From: a bacterium
GTDB taxonomy: Bacteria > Desulfobacterota > JAPLJL01
Assembly: GCA_028713675.1 (NCBI GenBank)
Contig: JAQTNV010000009.1
Coordinates: 1 to 64,000 of the forward strand
Length of the DNA: 64,000 nt
Direction of reading: 5' to 3'
A program made the translations under genes and the position numbers. A model generated the notes under the pieces. It had not been told where the DNA came from, did no database searches, and worked only from the letters and a program-made list of their open reading frames with translations. Each line of letters starts with the position of its first letter. Positions within the stretch are counted from its first letter, which is position 1. Positions 35,755 through 44,694 of the stretch are shown piece after piece.

Positions 35755-36942
35755 TCAGGAGATCACCGTCAGCACGGCAGTGTAATTGTGGAAACAGTCG
35801 TAGTTGCCCACCGGACCGATCTCTCCCAGAGTGTAGAAACCGATCCAGGGCACCCGGGGCCCGATTTGCTGCTGCAGATCCTCCAGCAGCTGCAGCTTGT
35901 TCGGCTCCGGGAGGATGACTTTGCCCCGGCCGCAGCAGTCGAACTGGAAGACCAGCTTGGGGGTCTTGCCGGCCAGGTCCGTGCGGATCTTGCGGCTGAG
36001 ATCGGATAGCCCGTTAGCCATTTTCTCCGGGTCCCGGCGCGTCATCCAGATCTCGCTGCCCTCGGCGACCTCGGTCTGGATGGTGATGGAGCCGCAGGTG
36101 TCGTCCTTGCTGGGGATGAAGCGGATCATGAACTCGTCGTAGCCCTCGATGTGCGCCGGAGTCCGGAAGCCCAGGCAGAGATTGATCACCGCCTTGCCCC
36201 AGTTGTCGATCTCCTCGGGGAGAAGGTACTCCTTGAGAACTTCCAGCGCCGGGCGATCATCAATCCGGTAAATGATGTTTCCTTCCGCTTTGGTGACCCG
36301 GCGCTTGACGCCGATCGGCACGCAGCCGTGGTTCACCCCGGAGTGGATGTGGGCCGGGCCCGAAAGGAGGGCCCAGGCCACACCGTCAGAAACCGCCTGG
36401 TCGTCGTGGTACTGGTAGGTCTGTTTGAAGGACCAATTGTCCGCGGAGACGCCGCCGAAGAGAGGCAGCCGCGGCCGCCCGGCCCTGGTCTTCTGAAAGC
36501 CCTGGTAAAATCGGTCAAAGTTTATCGTCAGGCCGTCCCCCAGCACGAACAGCAGGGCCGCGTCCGCATCGCCGTGCGCCTGAACGGCTTCGCCCAAACG
36601 GCGGCCGACGTCCGCGGGGTCGGTTTTGAGGCCGGTCTCAAGGCCGTTTTTGAGCCGGAGTTCGTCGGACCGTATGACCATCACGGCCACCGAGAAGTTC
36701 GACTCGTCCGCGATGGCCCGGGCGATAATGCCCTCGCCCGAGCAGCCGGTGAGCGGGGCGCCGCCGGTGGACTTGCGCACCGCGGCGAGGACGGCGGGTT
36801 GCGGATACCCGACCGTCGAGAACATGAAGACAAAGTCCGGGCGCGACACCCCGGCCGCGGCCAGGGCCTTCTCGGCGGCTTCCTGGCCGGCGCGGTTCGG
36901 ATTGCGATGGTGGCTGACGCCGACACCAGCTTGAACGGTCAT
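35755..36942 (-). CDS. FIST-domain sensory protein
   Basis: A 395-residue soluble protein with FIST_N (residues ~10-225) and FIST_C (~235-375) domains, a family proposed to bind small ligands such as amino acids and to work with kinases or chemoreceptors. The C-terminal PWIGFYTLGEIGPVGNYDCFHNYTAVL is characteristic. The ATG at 36942 is preceded by a near-perfect GAGGAGG; the longer frame starts at a TTG inside that ribosome site. It is first in the operon, four bases before the hybrid kinase, so it probably feeds ligand information to that kinase. The ligand is unknown. Confidence 0.92.
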   Translation of the reverse strand: MTVQAGVGVSHHRNPNRAGQEAAEKALAAAGVSRPDFVFMFSTVGYPQPAVLAAVRKSTGGAPLTGCSGEGIIARAIADESNFSVAVMVIRSDELRLKNGLETGLKTDPADVGRRLGEAVQAHGDADAALLFVLGDGLTINFDRFYQGFQKTRAGRPRLPLFGGVSADNWSFKQTYQYHDDQAVSDGVAWALLSGPAHIHSGVNHGCVPIGVKRRVTKAEGNIIYRIDDRPALEVLKEYLLPEEIDNWGKAVINLCLGFRTPAHIEGYDEFMIRFIPSKDDTCGSITIQTEVAEGSEIWMTRRDPEKMANGLSDLSRKIRTDLAGKTPKLVFQFDCCGRGKVILPEPNKLQLLEDLQQQIGPRVPWIGFYTLGEIGPVGNYDCFHNYTAVLTVIS

Positions 36943-37141
36943 GGTAATCCTCCTCAATTTTCGATTTGATTTTTTTCTATTCTATAACTTTGTATGCCGG
37001 GGTCAAATAAAAAGCTCCGGACCAGGCCCGATCGCTAAAATCCGGGAAAAGATCAGGTAGAGGTCCGGATCACTAAAGCCATTCCCCTGGAGCGCCAGCG
37101 AAGGCCAGACGGACGAAGTCCGGACTGTTCCGGCCGGGATT

Positions 37142-37170
37142 AAAAAGAACCCGGGGCCCTGATCCCGGGC
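37142..37170 (-). terminator. Rho-independent terminator after the one-helix sensor-like gene
   Basis: On the minus strand the hairpin GCCCGGGATCAGGGCCCCGG (37170-37151) continues into GT and then TCTTTTTA. It lies about 60 bases past the 37228 stop codon and separates that gene from the FIST operon. Confidence 0.6.
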
Positions 37171-37227
37171 GCAACGGGGGCAGGCCCCGATTATTAAGGA
37201 GAGCCCGAACCGTTTGGCTCTTCCTGA

Positions 37228-38166
37228 TTACCGGGCTTCCAGCGAACGGGGATTGGGCGCAGCCGCGCTCGGCTCCGCCTGAAGAGCCTGCTGCAAGGCG
37301 GCCAGGTCGTCCTGACACAGAAACATCACCTTGCGTTTTTGGCCGAGGGAAAGGGCCAGCGAGCGGACGTTGGTGTTCTCGCGCGAGAGCGCTGGAATCC
37401 GCCCCCTGATTTCGCTGAACTCGGCATACTTTGCCGTCGCAGTTTTAAGATCCGGATCACCGCTAAGGATCTTGATTTCGGCCAGGGTAACCAGAGCCTG
37501 GCGGACGGACTGATCTAACGCGGCCATGTGCCTCTCCAGCTCGTCCATTTTTTTATCGCTCTCTTCCGCGATGTGCTGAGGGAGCAGAACCTGTAACTGC
37601 CAGGCACCGTTTATGGCGGCATAAACGGAAACATATACTTTTTGGGACACCGCAGTTCCGTTGCTCTTTCCCAGGAGGCGGAGGAGAGCGGTGTTCATCG
37701 TATTGAGCGCGTCCATGGCCGGGCCGTAGGCCAGATTGTAGGCCTTGATATTCGTGTTCTTGACCGCCAGAGCCAACAAGTCGTGGTCGATGCGCTGGAA
37801 CTCGGCGAAATCCATGGAAAATTGGGCGAGCAGATCTTTTTCTTCCTGGGTACCGCCCGCCGCCAGGAGTTTTCCCAGCTCCTGGTGTTTCCGCTCCACT
37901 CCCGCCGTGGCCGCGCGGGCCTGGTCGGCAAAAGTCCGCGATTCTTCATCGGTGACGGACAGGACGGCGCTCTTTTCCGCCTCCGAGGCCAAGGCCAGGT
38001 CCAACCTCATCTGGGCTGCCAGGTCGGCCCTCCTGACCTTGAGGGCCAGCTGCTCCGAGGCACTCTGCGCGGGTTGAAAATGATACACCATCAGCGCCAC
38101 CGCGAGCAGTATGATTGCTCCGGCGGCCATCAACAGCAAATCCCTGCTCCATGGTTTGATTGTCAC
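37228..38166 (-). CDS. Membrane-anchored four-helix sensor-like protein without output domain
   Basis: A 312-residue protein with one N-terminal membrane helix (LLLMAAGAIILLAVALMVY) followed by an almost entirely helical extracytoplasmic region, resembling four-helix-bundle (4HB_MCP-type) ligand-binding domains of chemoreceptors and kinases. There is no second membrane segment, HAMP or signalling domain, so it is either a solute-binding partner or a stand-alone sensor. The start is a GTG at 38166, with AGGAGG six bases upstream; another GTG at 38196 lacks a site. It stands between the K+ importer and the FIST operon and ends in its own terminator. Confidence 0.7.
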   Translation of the reverse strand: MTIKPWSRDLLLMAAGAIILLAVALMVYHFQPAQSASEQLALKVRRADLAAQMRLDLALASEAEKSAVLSVTDEESRTFADQARAATAGVERKHQELGKLLAAGGTQEEKDLLAQFSMDFAEFQRIDHDLLALAVKNTNIKAYNLAYGPAMDALNTMNTALLRLLGKSNGTAVSQKVYVSVYAAINGAWQLQVLLPQHIAEESDKKMDELERHMAALDQSVRQALVTLAEIKILSGDPDLKTATAKYAEFSEIRGRIPALSRENTNVRSLALSLGQKRKVMFLCQDDLAALQQALQAEPSAAAPNPRSLEAR

Positions 38167-38298
38167 GATACCCTCCTGAAACCGCGGCTGGATCACGCGC
38201 GATCCGCCCCTTCGGTTTCGATTATTTCCCTCGTTCCCGGTTAACTCACCCGGTTTATTAACGGTACTCGGGCCGGTTCACTATTGTCCCGACGAAAA

Positions 38299-40308
38299 TC
38301 ACCCCACCCGGCCGGGGATGATGACCATGGTCCGGCCCGCCAGGTGCAGCCGCTTTTCAAGGATATAGGCGGTTTCGTTGTGGAGGATGGGCTGGTACCA
38401 GCGCTCGCGTTGGAAGATCAGCTGCCCGGCAAAGTAGGTTACCTGGGGAAACTCCCGGGCCACTTCCAGGCAGAGTCTTTCCAGCTCCGAAACGACATCC
38501 GTTCCGACCGCCAGTTTGTAAGTGGCGGGCACCCCCTGGCCGGACATCAGGTCGACATACTTTTCCAGTTCCTTTTGGATTCTGTCTCTGAGCCTGTCTA
38601 CGGCGTCCTCGCCCTTGAAGGCCCCGGAGTCAATCGCTCCGACCGAAATAAAAACCACATTTTTGAATTTCCCGGGGAATTCCCGGAAAGCGGCGAGCGT
38701 CGTGTGAATCCCGAGTCCGGTGTATCCCCCGACCAGCACGGCGGCGGTCGGCTGGCTCGGGTCCGGTGGGGCGGGCGCCTTGTCCGTCATCCTGGGGATT
38801 TCGGACAATATGGCGTAGAGCTGGGAGAGCTTCGCGTTGGTGGTCCGGTAGTGGCGCCGGACCAGGAAGCAGAGGGAGACGACCGTGCCCGTGACCAGGA
38901 GCGTGACCCACCCGCCTTCGCCGAACTTCTCGAAGATGGTGACGAAGAGGATCGTAAAGCAGAAAATGAACCCTCCCGCGAAGAGCGCGAATTCCTTCTT
39001 CCAGGGTTCTTCCGACCCCCGTCGGGACAAAAGCGAGCGCGCCATCCCGAGCATCGAGAGGGAAAAGGTGAGGAAGACGTTGATGCTGTACATCACGACC
39101 AGGTGGCGGACATCCCCCCGGGTATAAAGCAGGGCGGCCAGGGCGGAGCCGCCCATGATCAGGATGCCGTTCTGCGTGGTCAGCCGTTCCGAGAGGGCGG
39201 CCAGCCGGCGCGGCATCCAGTTGTCGATCGCCATGTTGGCGAGGACCCGGGGGCCGTCCAGGAAGCCGGCCTGGGCCCCGACGACCAGGAGCGCGCCTTC
39301 GGAGAAAAGGGTGAGGATGACGAAGAGATGGCCGAGCGGGAGTCTTTCCGCGACCCGTTCCGAGAGAACGGCATTCAGGGTTTTCCCCGGAACCATCTGG
39401 ACCTGCCAGAGCAGGTAGCAGATGATCAATCCCCCGGCGGTGAGGGCGAGGGAAACCGCCATGTAGATCATCGTCCGTTGGGCGGTTTTAACCCGGGGCT
39501 CGCGCATGATGGGCAGGCCGTTGGAGACGGCCTCAAGTCCCGTGTAGGTCCCGCCCCCGAGCGAATAGGCGTGCATAAAGAGAAGAAACATCCCGCCGGC
39601 GCCCAGGGTGGCCAGCCCGTTTCGGAATCCCGCCTGGACTTCTTCCGTGGTGCGGACAATTTCGGAGGTATGCGAACCAAGCCCGAAGCCGATCAGGATG
39701 ATGTGGGTGACCAGGAAAAGCAGAAAGACCGGGAGAAGGGTGATGATGGATTCCTTCACCCCGCGGATGTTGAGGGTGGTGAGCGCGAGGATCAGGATAA
39801 CCTCGACCGGAAGCTTAAGTTCCTGCCAGCCGGGCGGCAGGATGCTGAACAGGGCATCGCCGGCGGCCGCGATCGAGACGGTAATGGTGAGGACATAATC
39901 GACCAGCAGGGCCGAGCCGGAGACCATCCCGGTGCGCTCGCCGAGCAGAGCGGTGGCGACCACATACCCGCCCCCGCCGTGGGGGAACCGGGAGATGATC
40001 CGGCTGTAGCAGGCGGAGATGAGGAAGACCGTGGCCATCATCAAGACCGCGATCGGCAGGGCCAGATAAGTGTGTTCCCCGAGCGTGCGGAAGGCTTCCT
40101 CCGGCCCGTATGAAGAGGAGGAGAGGCCGTCGGCCCCGAGCCCGACCCAGGCGAGGAAAGCGACCACCGAGAGACGATGGAAAATCGTCCGGTCGGAAAG
40201 ATCGCGGGGCGGGCCGATGACCGCTTTTCTTAAGCGTGCAAACAGGGAAGGTTTTTCCGGAAAAGGCGAATCGGGGCCATTGGCCCCGGAATCCTGCGGA
40301 TTGCCCAT
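38299..40308 (-). CDS. KimA-like K+ importer (APC superfamily, KUP-like)
   Basis: A 669-residue transporter. About twelve membrane segments span residues ~45-490, followed by a ~180-residue cytoplasmic domain (AAVLVGGYTGLGIHTTLAAFREFP..) resembling the C-terminal domain of KimA. The N-terminal signature GADGLSSSSYGPEEAF matches the first helix of KimA-type proton-coupled potassium importers better than amino acid permeases, and GGGGYVV, GVKES and QTAKRTMIY-like loops agree. GGAGG precedes the ATG. Upstream lies a c-di-AMP (ydaO) riboswitch; known KimA genes are controlled this way, which strengthens the call. Confidence 0.88.
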   Translation of the reverse strand: MGNPQDSGANGPDSPFPEKPSLFARLRKAVIGPPRDLSDRTIFHRLSVVAFLAWVGLGADGLSSSSYGPEEAFRTLGEHTYLALPIAVLMMATVFLISACYSRIISRFPHGGGGYVVATALLGERTGMVSGSALLVDYVLTITVSIAAAGDALFSILPPGWQELKLPVEVILILALTTLNIRGVKESIITLLPVFLLFLVTHIILIGFGLGSHTSEIVRTTEEVQAGFRNGLATLGAGGMFLLFMHAYSLGGGTYTGLEAVSNGLPIMREPRVKTAQRTMIYMAVSLALTAGGLIICYLLWQVQMVPGKTLNAVLSERVAERLPLGHLFVILTLFSEGALLVVGAQAGFLDGPRVLANMAIDNWMPRRLAALSERLTTQNGILIMGGSALAALLYTRGDVRHLVVMYSINVFLTFSLSMLGMARSLLSRRGSEEPWKKEFALFAGGFIFCFTILFVTIFEKFGEGGWVTLLVTGTVVSLCFLVRRHYRTTNAKLSQLYAILSEIPRMTDKAPAPPDPSQPTAAVLVGGYTGLGIHTTLAAFREFPGKFKNVVFISVGAIDSGAFKGEDAVDRLRDRIQKELEKYVDLMSGQGVPATYKLAVGTDVVSELERLCLEVAREFPQVTYFAGQLIFQRERWYQPILHNETAYILEKRLHLAGRTMVIIPGRVG

Positions 40309-40359
40309 TTAGAACCTCCGGGTTAATTATCTTCTCGGAGAGTCGGCCTCCGGCCAGTT

Positions 40360-40495
40360 CCGGAAGGTTCTCTCCTTCGACGCCTGCGAGGTTAGCTGAC
40401 GGGCTCGGGCCGAAAGAGTTGCCCTACGCCATGCGGCGATGCGCCCCGAATGCTTGGGTCCCCCGTTCTCATCGTTGAGATTAGGCGTGGATCAG
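40360..40495 (-). promoter_or_regulatory. Cyclic di-AMP riboswitch (ydaO/yuaA leader)
   Basis: The 5' leader of the KimA-like gene, read on the minus strand, carries the conserved landmarks of the ydaO class in order: GCCTAATCTC, GGGGGACCCA (40464-40455), AGGGCAACTCTTTCGG (from 40425), CCGAGC, CGTCAGCTAACCTCG (40401-40387), CAGGCG and GAAGGAGAG. Downstream, GGAGAG (40375-40370) can pair with CTCTCC (40342-40337), which may form the switch hairpin before the GGAGG ribosome site. Aptamer limits are approximate. High c-di-AMP should turn off K+ uptake. Confidence 0.88.
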
Positions 40496-40629
40496 GCAAC
40501 ATTTTATGTTTTTGGAGAAGACAAGTCAATTATTCTTCCGGGTAAACGCCAAGGCCAAGATGGCCGGAAAACAATGGTTTTTTCGAATTTTATGATTGAG
40601 ATGAAAGAAAAAATCAATCATGTTGCCGG

Positions 40630-41139
40630 TCAATGCGACCTCTCCGGCTGCGTGAATTTCAATCCCTGCAACCAGGCGGAGACCTTGTTCTGCGCTTTCT
40701 TCACGTCGCTTCCCCGGACTGCGAGACCATCGAAGACGGTTGAGCGCGGGCAAAGCCTCGAGATATCCGTCACGCTGTGTCCAAAACTGCTTCCCTCGTG
40801 CGTGCAAAACGGCACAATGGTCTTTCCCGACAGGTCGGATTCGGACAAGAACGTTACCACCGGAGGGGGCACGGTGCTCCACCAGACCGGATACCCGATG
40901 AAGACCACATCGTACCGGCCGAAATCTTTGACTTTTGTTTTCAGCGCCGGCTTATAACCCGAGTTCAGTTCCCGCTTGGCTTGCGCCACGACCGCATCGT
41001 AATCGGCTGGATACTGATCCACCGGTACAACCTCAAAGACATCGCCGCCGGCGTGCTCATGGATCCGGTTGGCAATCTCCCGCGTGTTGCCGCTGTGGGA
41101 AAAATACACCACGAGGATCTTCTTCTCCGCGATTTTCAT
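40630..41139 (-). CDS. Flavodoxin-like protein
   Basis: A 169-residue flavodoxin fold protein. The FMN phosphate loop SHSGNTREIA sits at residues 15-24 and GYPVWWSTVPPPV supplies the aromatic FMN-stacking loop. Members of this group (flavodoxin_4-like) act as small FMN redox carriers or NAD(P)H oxidoreductase relatives. The partner is unknown. AGGGGGATGA precedes the ATG. It lies upstream of the riboswitch leader on the same strand but is separated from it by ~135 bases, so the two are probably independent. Confidence 0.9.
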   Translation of the reverse strand: MKIAEKKILVVYFSHSGNTREIANRIHEHAGGDVFEVVPVDQYPADYDAVVAQAKRELNSGYKPALKTKVKDFGRYDVVFIGYPVWWSTVPPPVVTFLSESDLSGKTIVPFCTHEGSSFGHSVTDISRLCPRSTVFDGLAVRGSDVKKAQNKVSAWLQGLKFTQPERSH

Positions 41140-41895
41140 TCATCCCCCTGACGATAAGCTGAAATGCGATTGCCAACCATTTTATGACTTTGGGCGCATG
41201 GGTCAAATAAAAACCACCGATCCAGCCTAATACCCAAAATCCAAATATAAGAATTATAGGGGACACTCTCTACGGCTTCACCTTCGCAGGAGTCCTTCTC
41301 GTTTAGTCCCAAACCACGAAAGGATGCTTATCTTGGCCGCCAACCAGGTCGGAGACCGCCCGTCATTTTAATCTGTCATTCTGCGTGTCCCGTGCAGAGC
41401 GGCGGGAAGCCCGCCTCTGGCGGGAGAATAATCTCTTCTTAGTCCTAGCCTTTTTTTTCTTTTTGGGGGGAAGGTCCCGCTCCCAAATTAGGTGTTGGGT
41501 GTTAGGTCATAGGTGATAGGATTAAACCCAGTATCATCACCCTCCCCTTCATCCCCTCCCCTCAAGGGAGGGGACAATATTTTTGTTGCTTTCTTGTTAT
41601 CAATTCTTGGCGTTTTGCCCTCTGCCCTATGCTCCATGCGCCTTGCGATTTCCCCCGGGGTTCTGAAAACCCAACACCTAACACCCATGACCCATGACCC
41701 AATAGACCCTATAGACACAATGGACCGTTTTTTGACCTTTGCTCTCTGCAACCCGGACCTCCACGTTATTGAATCCGGGAATTGAAAAAATATTTTAAAC
41801 CCCTATAATCAACATTTTATGAAAGGGAAATTTTAAAATAGCCCTGCCCAGTTGACGGAAAAATAAGGACGACGGGAATTCAAGGAGACCGCGTG
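41140..41895. repeat. Left boundary of the biosynthetic cluster: truncated composite repeat with 162-bp direct repeat
   Basis: No gene is supported. A REP-like element (about 41376-41435, GTCATTCTGCGTGTCC..) leads to TTTTTTTTCTTTTTGGGGGG and GGTCCCGCTCCC, then to word tracts. Bases 41479-41640 are repeated at 63641-63802 with five differences. 41641-41725 carries the words AACACCTAACACCC and ATAGACACAATGG seen also at 1800-1850. The last ~70 bases before the first carrier protein are AT-rich and probably hold its promoter; AAGGAG lies at 41882-41887. Confidence 0.85.
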
Positions 41896-42174
41896 ATGGG
41901 AAAAACCGCTTTAAATAAAGAGATGAAAGCCATGACCCTGAAGATCGCCCAGGTCCTCATCTCCGAGCTGCAACTGGAGGATGTGACCAGCGAAACCTTT
42001 GACATAGATCTCAACCTGGTGGACGAACTGGGGATCGACAGCATGGAACTCACCACCGTGGTCCTGGTCCTCCAGGATGAATGCGGGGTCATCATTGACG
42101 AGGAAGATTACCCCGACCTGACCAATATCCGGCTCATCGCGGAATACATTCTGAAAAAGAAGAAGAAGGCCTGA
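41896..42174 (+). CDS. Acyl carrier protein 1 of the aryl-polyene-like cluster
   Basis: A 92-residue acyl carrier protein. The phosphopantetheine serine is in ELGIDSMELTTVV. The N-terminus (KEMKAMTLKIAQVLISELQL) and the KKKKKA end flank a standard four-helix ACP. AAGGAG precedes the ATG by eight bases; a GTG one codon upstream is the alternative. It opens the + strand operon: second carrier protein, ketosynthase fusion, then flavoprotein. Two adjacent carrier proteins are typical of aryl polyene clusters (ApeE/ApeF), where starter and extension intermediates use different carriers. Confidence 0.92.
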   Translation: MGKTALNKEMKAMTLKIAQVLISELQLEDVTSETFDIDLNLVDELGIDSMELTTVVLVLQDECGVIIDEEDYPDLTNIRLIAEYILKKKKKA

Positions 42175-42260
42175 TTTACAGAGCATAGGGCATAGGGCAT
42201 AGGGCATAGAGCAAAGCACAGGAAGTCCAGTTATCCGTATATATAATTTTCCCGGCGGGA

Positions 42261-42521
42261 ATGATGGAAGCGCTGCTTGCCGAACTCAAGAAAAAACTGG
42301 TCGAAACGATAAACCTTCCGGATGTTAACCCGGATCTCATTGATATCAACGCCCCCCTGGTCGGGGGGGAATTGGGCATCGATTCCATCGATATCCTCGA
42401 ACTGGTGGTCATGATTGAGCAGGACTACGGAGTGAAAATCGACAGCAAGGAAGTCGGCAGGAAGGTTTTTGCCAGCCTGAAATCCCTGGCTGAGCACATT
42501 GCCGCGCACCGCACCCAGTAA
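42261..42521 (+). CDS. Acyl carrier protein 2 of the aryl-polyene-like cluster
   Basis: An 86-residue acyl carrier protein with the phosphopantetheine serine in ELGIDSIDILELVV. Helices 1 (EALLAELKKKLVETI) and 4 (FASLKSLAEHIAAH) are normal. The start is ATG-ATG at 42261, with GGCGGGA just upstream. It follows carrier protein 1 after 86 bases of ATAGGGCATAGGGC repeat and precedes the ketosynthase fusion by seven bases. It is closer in its GIDSIDILEL core to fatty-acid-type carrier proteins than carrier protein 1. Confidence 0.93.
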   Translation: MMEALLAELKKKLVETINLPDVNPDLIDINAPLVGGELGIDSIDILELVVMIEQDYGVKIDSKEVGRKVFASLKSLAEHIAAHRTQ

Positions 42522-42528
42522 GCATTAG

Positions 42529-44694
42529 ATGGCCTTTACCGAGGTTTTTATTACTGGTATAGGGATCATCAGCTCCACTGGAAACAATTGTCAGGAAAAT
42601 CTCGAAGCCCTCAAAACCGCGAAAAGCGGCCTCCGGCCCTTAAGCCTGTTTCCGGTCGCCCATCCCTTCCCGGCGGGGGAGATTCATCCCGATCCGGTTT
42701 CTGATCCCGGCCTGCCCCGCACGCACGCGCTGGCCCTCCGGGCCGCCCGGGAAGCCCTGGCCCGGGAAGACCGGCCCCCGGACGCCATCGTCATCGGCGT
42801 GACCACCGGCGGCATGCCGAAAACCGAGCTGCTGTTGCGGGAGAAAAACCCTCATCCCGAGGCCTATATCTGGCACGGGGCCGGCACGGTGGCGGCCTGC
42901 CTGGCCCGCGAGCTGAAATGCCCCGGGCCCGCGTTCACGATCTCGACCGCGTGCTCGAGCGGCGCGGCGGCCCTGATTTTCGGCCGGGCGCTCATCCGCA
43001 GCGGGGCCGCGGTCCGCGTGCTCGCCGGCGGGGCGGACGGGTTGTGCCGGTTCACTTATTTCGGGTTCAATTCCCTCCAATTGCTGGATCCCCAGGGAGC
43101 GCGTCCGCTCGACAAAAACCGCGCCGGCATGTCCCTCGGGGAAGGCGCGGCCATGCTCCTCCTGACCGGGGCCGGGGAGGTCCCGGCCCACGCCATTGCC
43201 CGCCTGGCCGGGGGCGGGCTTTCCTGCGACGCCTACCACGCCACCGCCCCCCGTCCGGACGGGGCGGGGGCTCTGGCCGCGATGCGCGAGGCCCTGGCCG
43301 ACGCCGGCCTTTCCGCCGCGGAGATCGACTATATCAATCTCCACGGGACCGGCACGGTTGATAATGACGCGGCCGAGACCGCCGCGATCAAAAAGCTTTT
43401 CGGAAACACCATTCCGGAATTCTCCTCCATCAAGGGAACGACCGGCCATTCCCTCGGCGCCGCCGGCGCGATCGACGCCGCGGTGTGCGTCCTGGGCCTG
43501 GCGCACGGGATCGTCCCGGCGAACGGCGGCTTCCGGGAAGTCGACCCCCTGATCGGCATCTCCCCGCGGACCAAACCTCATTTCCGCCCCATCCGCCGCC
43601 TGCTGTCAAATTCGTTCGGGTTCGGCGGAAACAACGCGGCCGTGGTGATTACCGCGCCCCGGGAAACCCCGTCGCGTCCGCAGCGTTCCGCGCCCCCGGC
43701 CCTCCGGGTCCGGGGTTCCGCGTGCCTGACCGGGGCCGGGGGGATCAACGCCACCGTCGCCAGATTTCTCTCGGGAGAATCCGCGGCGGGCCGCCTGCCT
43801 GATGAGGAAATTGCGAAAGACCTGCCTCCCCGCGCGATCCGGCGGCTCAAACGCCTTCCGCGCCTGGCGCTGGCGTTGGCGGCCGCGGCTCAGGCTGACG
43901 CCGCCGTCAAGGAAAACCCCGCCGCGGTATTTTTCGGAACGGCCTGGGGGCCCCTGTCGGAAACCTACGATTTCCTGATGAAGCTTTTTGAAACCAATGA
44001 GAGCCTGTCCAGCCCCACGGACTTCATCGGCTCGGTCCATAACGCCCCGGCCGGGCAGGTCGCCCTGTGGTTCCAGGCCGCCGGCGCCAACCTGACCGCC
44101 TCCTGCGGCGATTACTCCTTCGAGCAGGCCCTGCTCATGGCCGGCCTGTTCTCCCCCGCGGGCAAATTCAGCATCGTGCTGGGCGCGGAGGAAACCCATC
44201 CGCTCTTTTCCCCCCTGCTCGACGCCTCGGTGGCCGGCGGCGCGGCCGCGTCGGACGGAGGCGGGGCGCTGATTGTCACGCCGGCGCGGGAAGAATCCGG
44301 CGCCCGGCTGAAGTCCCTGTTTTTCGCCTCCGGCGATGATCCCCGGGAGGCCGCGGGTTCCCTGGTTTCGGCCCTGGGCGGGCTGGAAACAATCCGGGGA
44401 AAATACGACGCCGTTTTCGCCGGGATCCCCGGGGCCGACGACGCCCGGGCCCGGGAACAGCTGGACCGTTTTCTGTCCCTGACCCGTTTTTCCGGTCCCG
44501 TGATCGACTACCGGCGCTATACCGGCCAATACGCGGCGGCCGCCGCCACCGCCTCGGTCCTGGCGGTCCGGCTGATCGCAAATGGGAAAATCCCCCGTTC
44601 CCTGGCCGGCGCCGGAGATCTTATCCTGGAGAAAAAAGGAATCCTGGTTTTGGGATTGGGCCGCCAGGTAACCGCGCTGGAAGCGCTGGGGTAA
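42529..44694 (+). CDS. Beta-ketoacyl synthase fused to a chain-length-factor-like second ketosynthase domain
   Basis: A 721-residue fusion. Domain 1 (about 5-378) is an active FabF-type ketosynthase: Cys142 in STACSSG, His272 in NLHGTGT, His307 in GTTGHSLG and SNSFGFGGNNA. Domain 2 (about 390-721) is a diverged ketosynthase-like fold (GIGSVHNAPAG-type: FIGSVHNAPAGQVALWF, then ANLTASCGDYSFEQALL) resembling the Ketoacyl-synt_2 chain-length-factor family of aryl polyene systems. In characterised aryl polyene clusters synthase and chain-length factor are usually separate proteins forming heterodimers. The next gene's ATG shares one base with this stop. Confidence 0.9.
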   Translation: MAFTEVFITGIGIISSTGNNCQENLEALKTAKSGLRPLSLFPVAHPFPAGEIHPDPVSDPGLPRTHALALRAAREALAREDRPPDAIVIGVTTGGMPKTELLLREKNPHPEAYIWHGAGTVAACLARELKCPGPAFTISTACSSGAAALIFGRALIRSGAAVRVLAGGADGLCRFTYFGFNSLQLLDPQGARPLDKNRAGMSLGEGAAMLLLTGAGEVPAHAIARLAGGGLSCDAYHATAPRPDGAGALAAMREALADAGLSAAEIDYINLHGTGTVDNDAAETAAIKKLFGNTIPEFSSIKGTTGHSLGAAGAIDAAVCVLGLAHGIVPANGGFREVDPLIGISPRTKPHFRPIRRLLSNSFGFGGNNAAVVITAPRETPSRPQRSAPPALRVRGSACLTGAGGINATVARFLSGESAAGRLPDEEIAKDLPPRAIRRLKRLPRLALALAAAAQADAAVKENPAAVFFGTAWGPLSETYDFLMKLFETNESLSSPTDFIGSVHNAPAGQVALWFQAAGANLTASCGDYSFEQALLMAGLFSPAGKFSIVLGAEETHPLFSPLLDASVAGGAAASDGGGALIVTPAREESGARLKSLFFASGDDPREAAGSLVSALGGLETIRGKYDAVFAGIPGADDARAREQLDRFLSLTRFSGPVIDYRRYTGQYAAAAATASVLAVRLIANGKIPRSLAGAGDLILEKKGILVLGLGRQVTALEALG

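Noticed and set aside
38284..40113. A 609-codon open frame opposite the KimA-like gene
   Set aside because: Shadow frame of a conserved membrane transporter; charged low-complexity translation.
42529..44694. Frameshifted pair of ketosynthase genes
   Set aside because: The frame is continuous across both domains with coherent linker and codon usage, so a true fusion is more likely.
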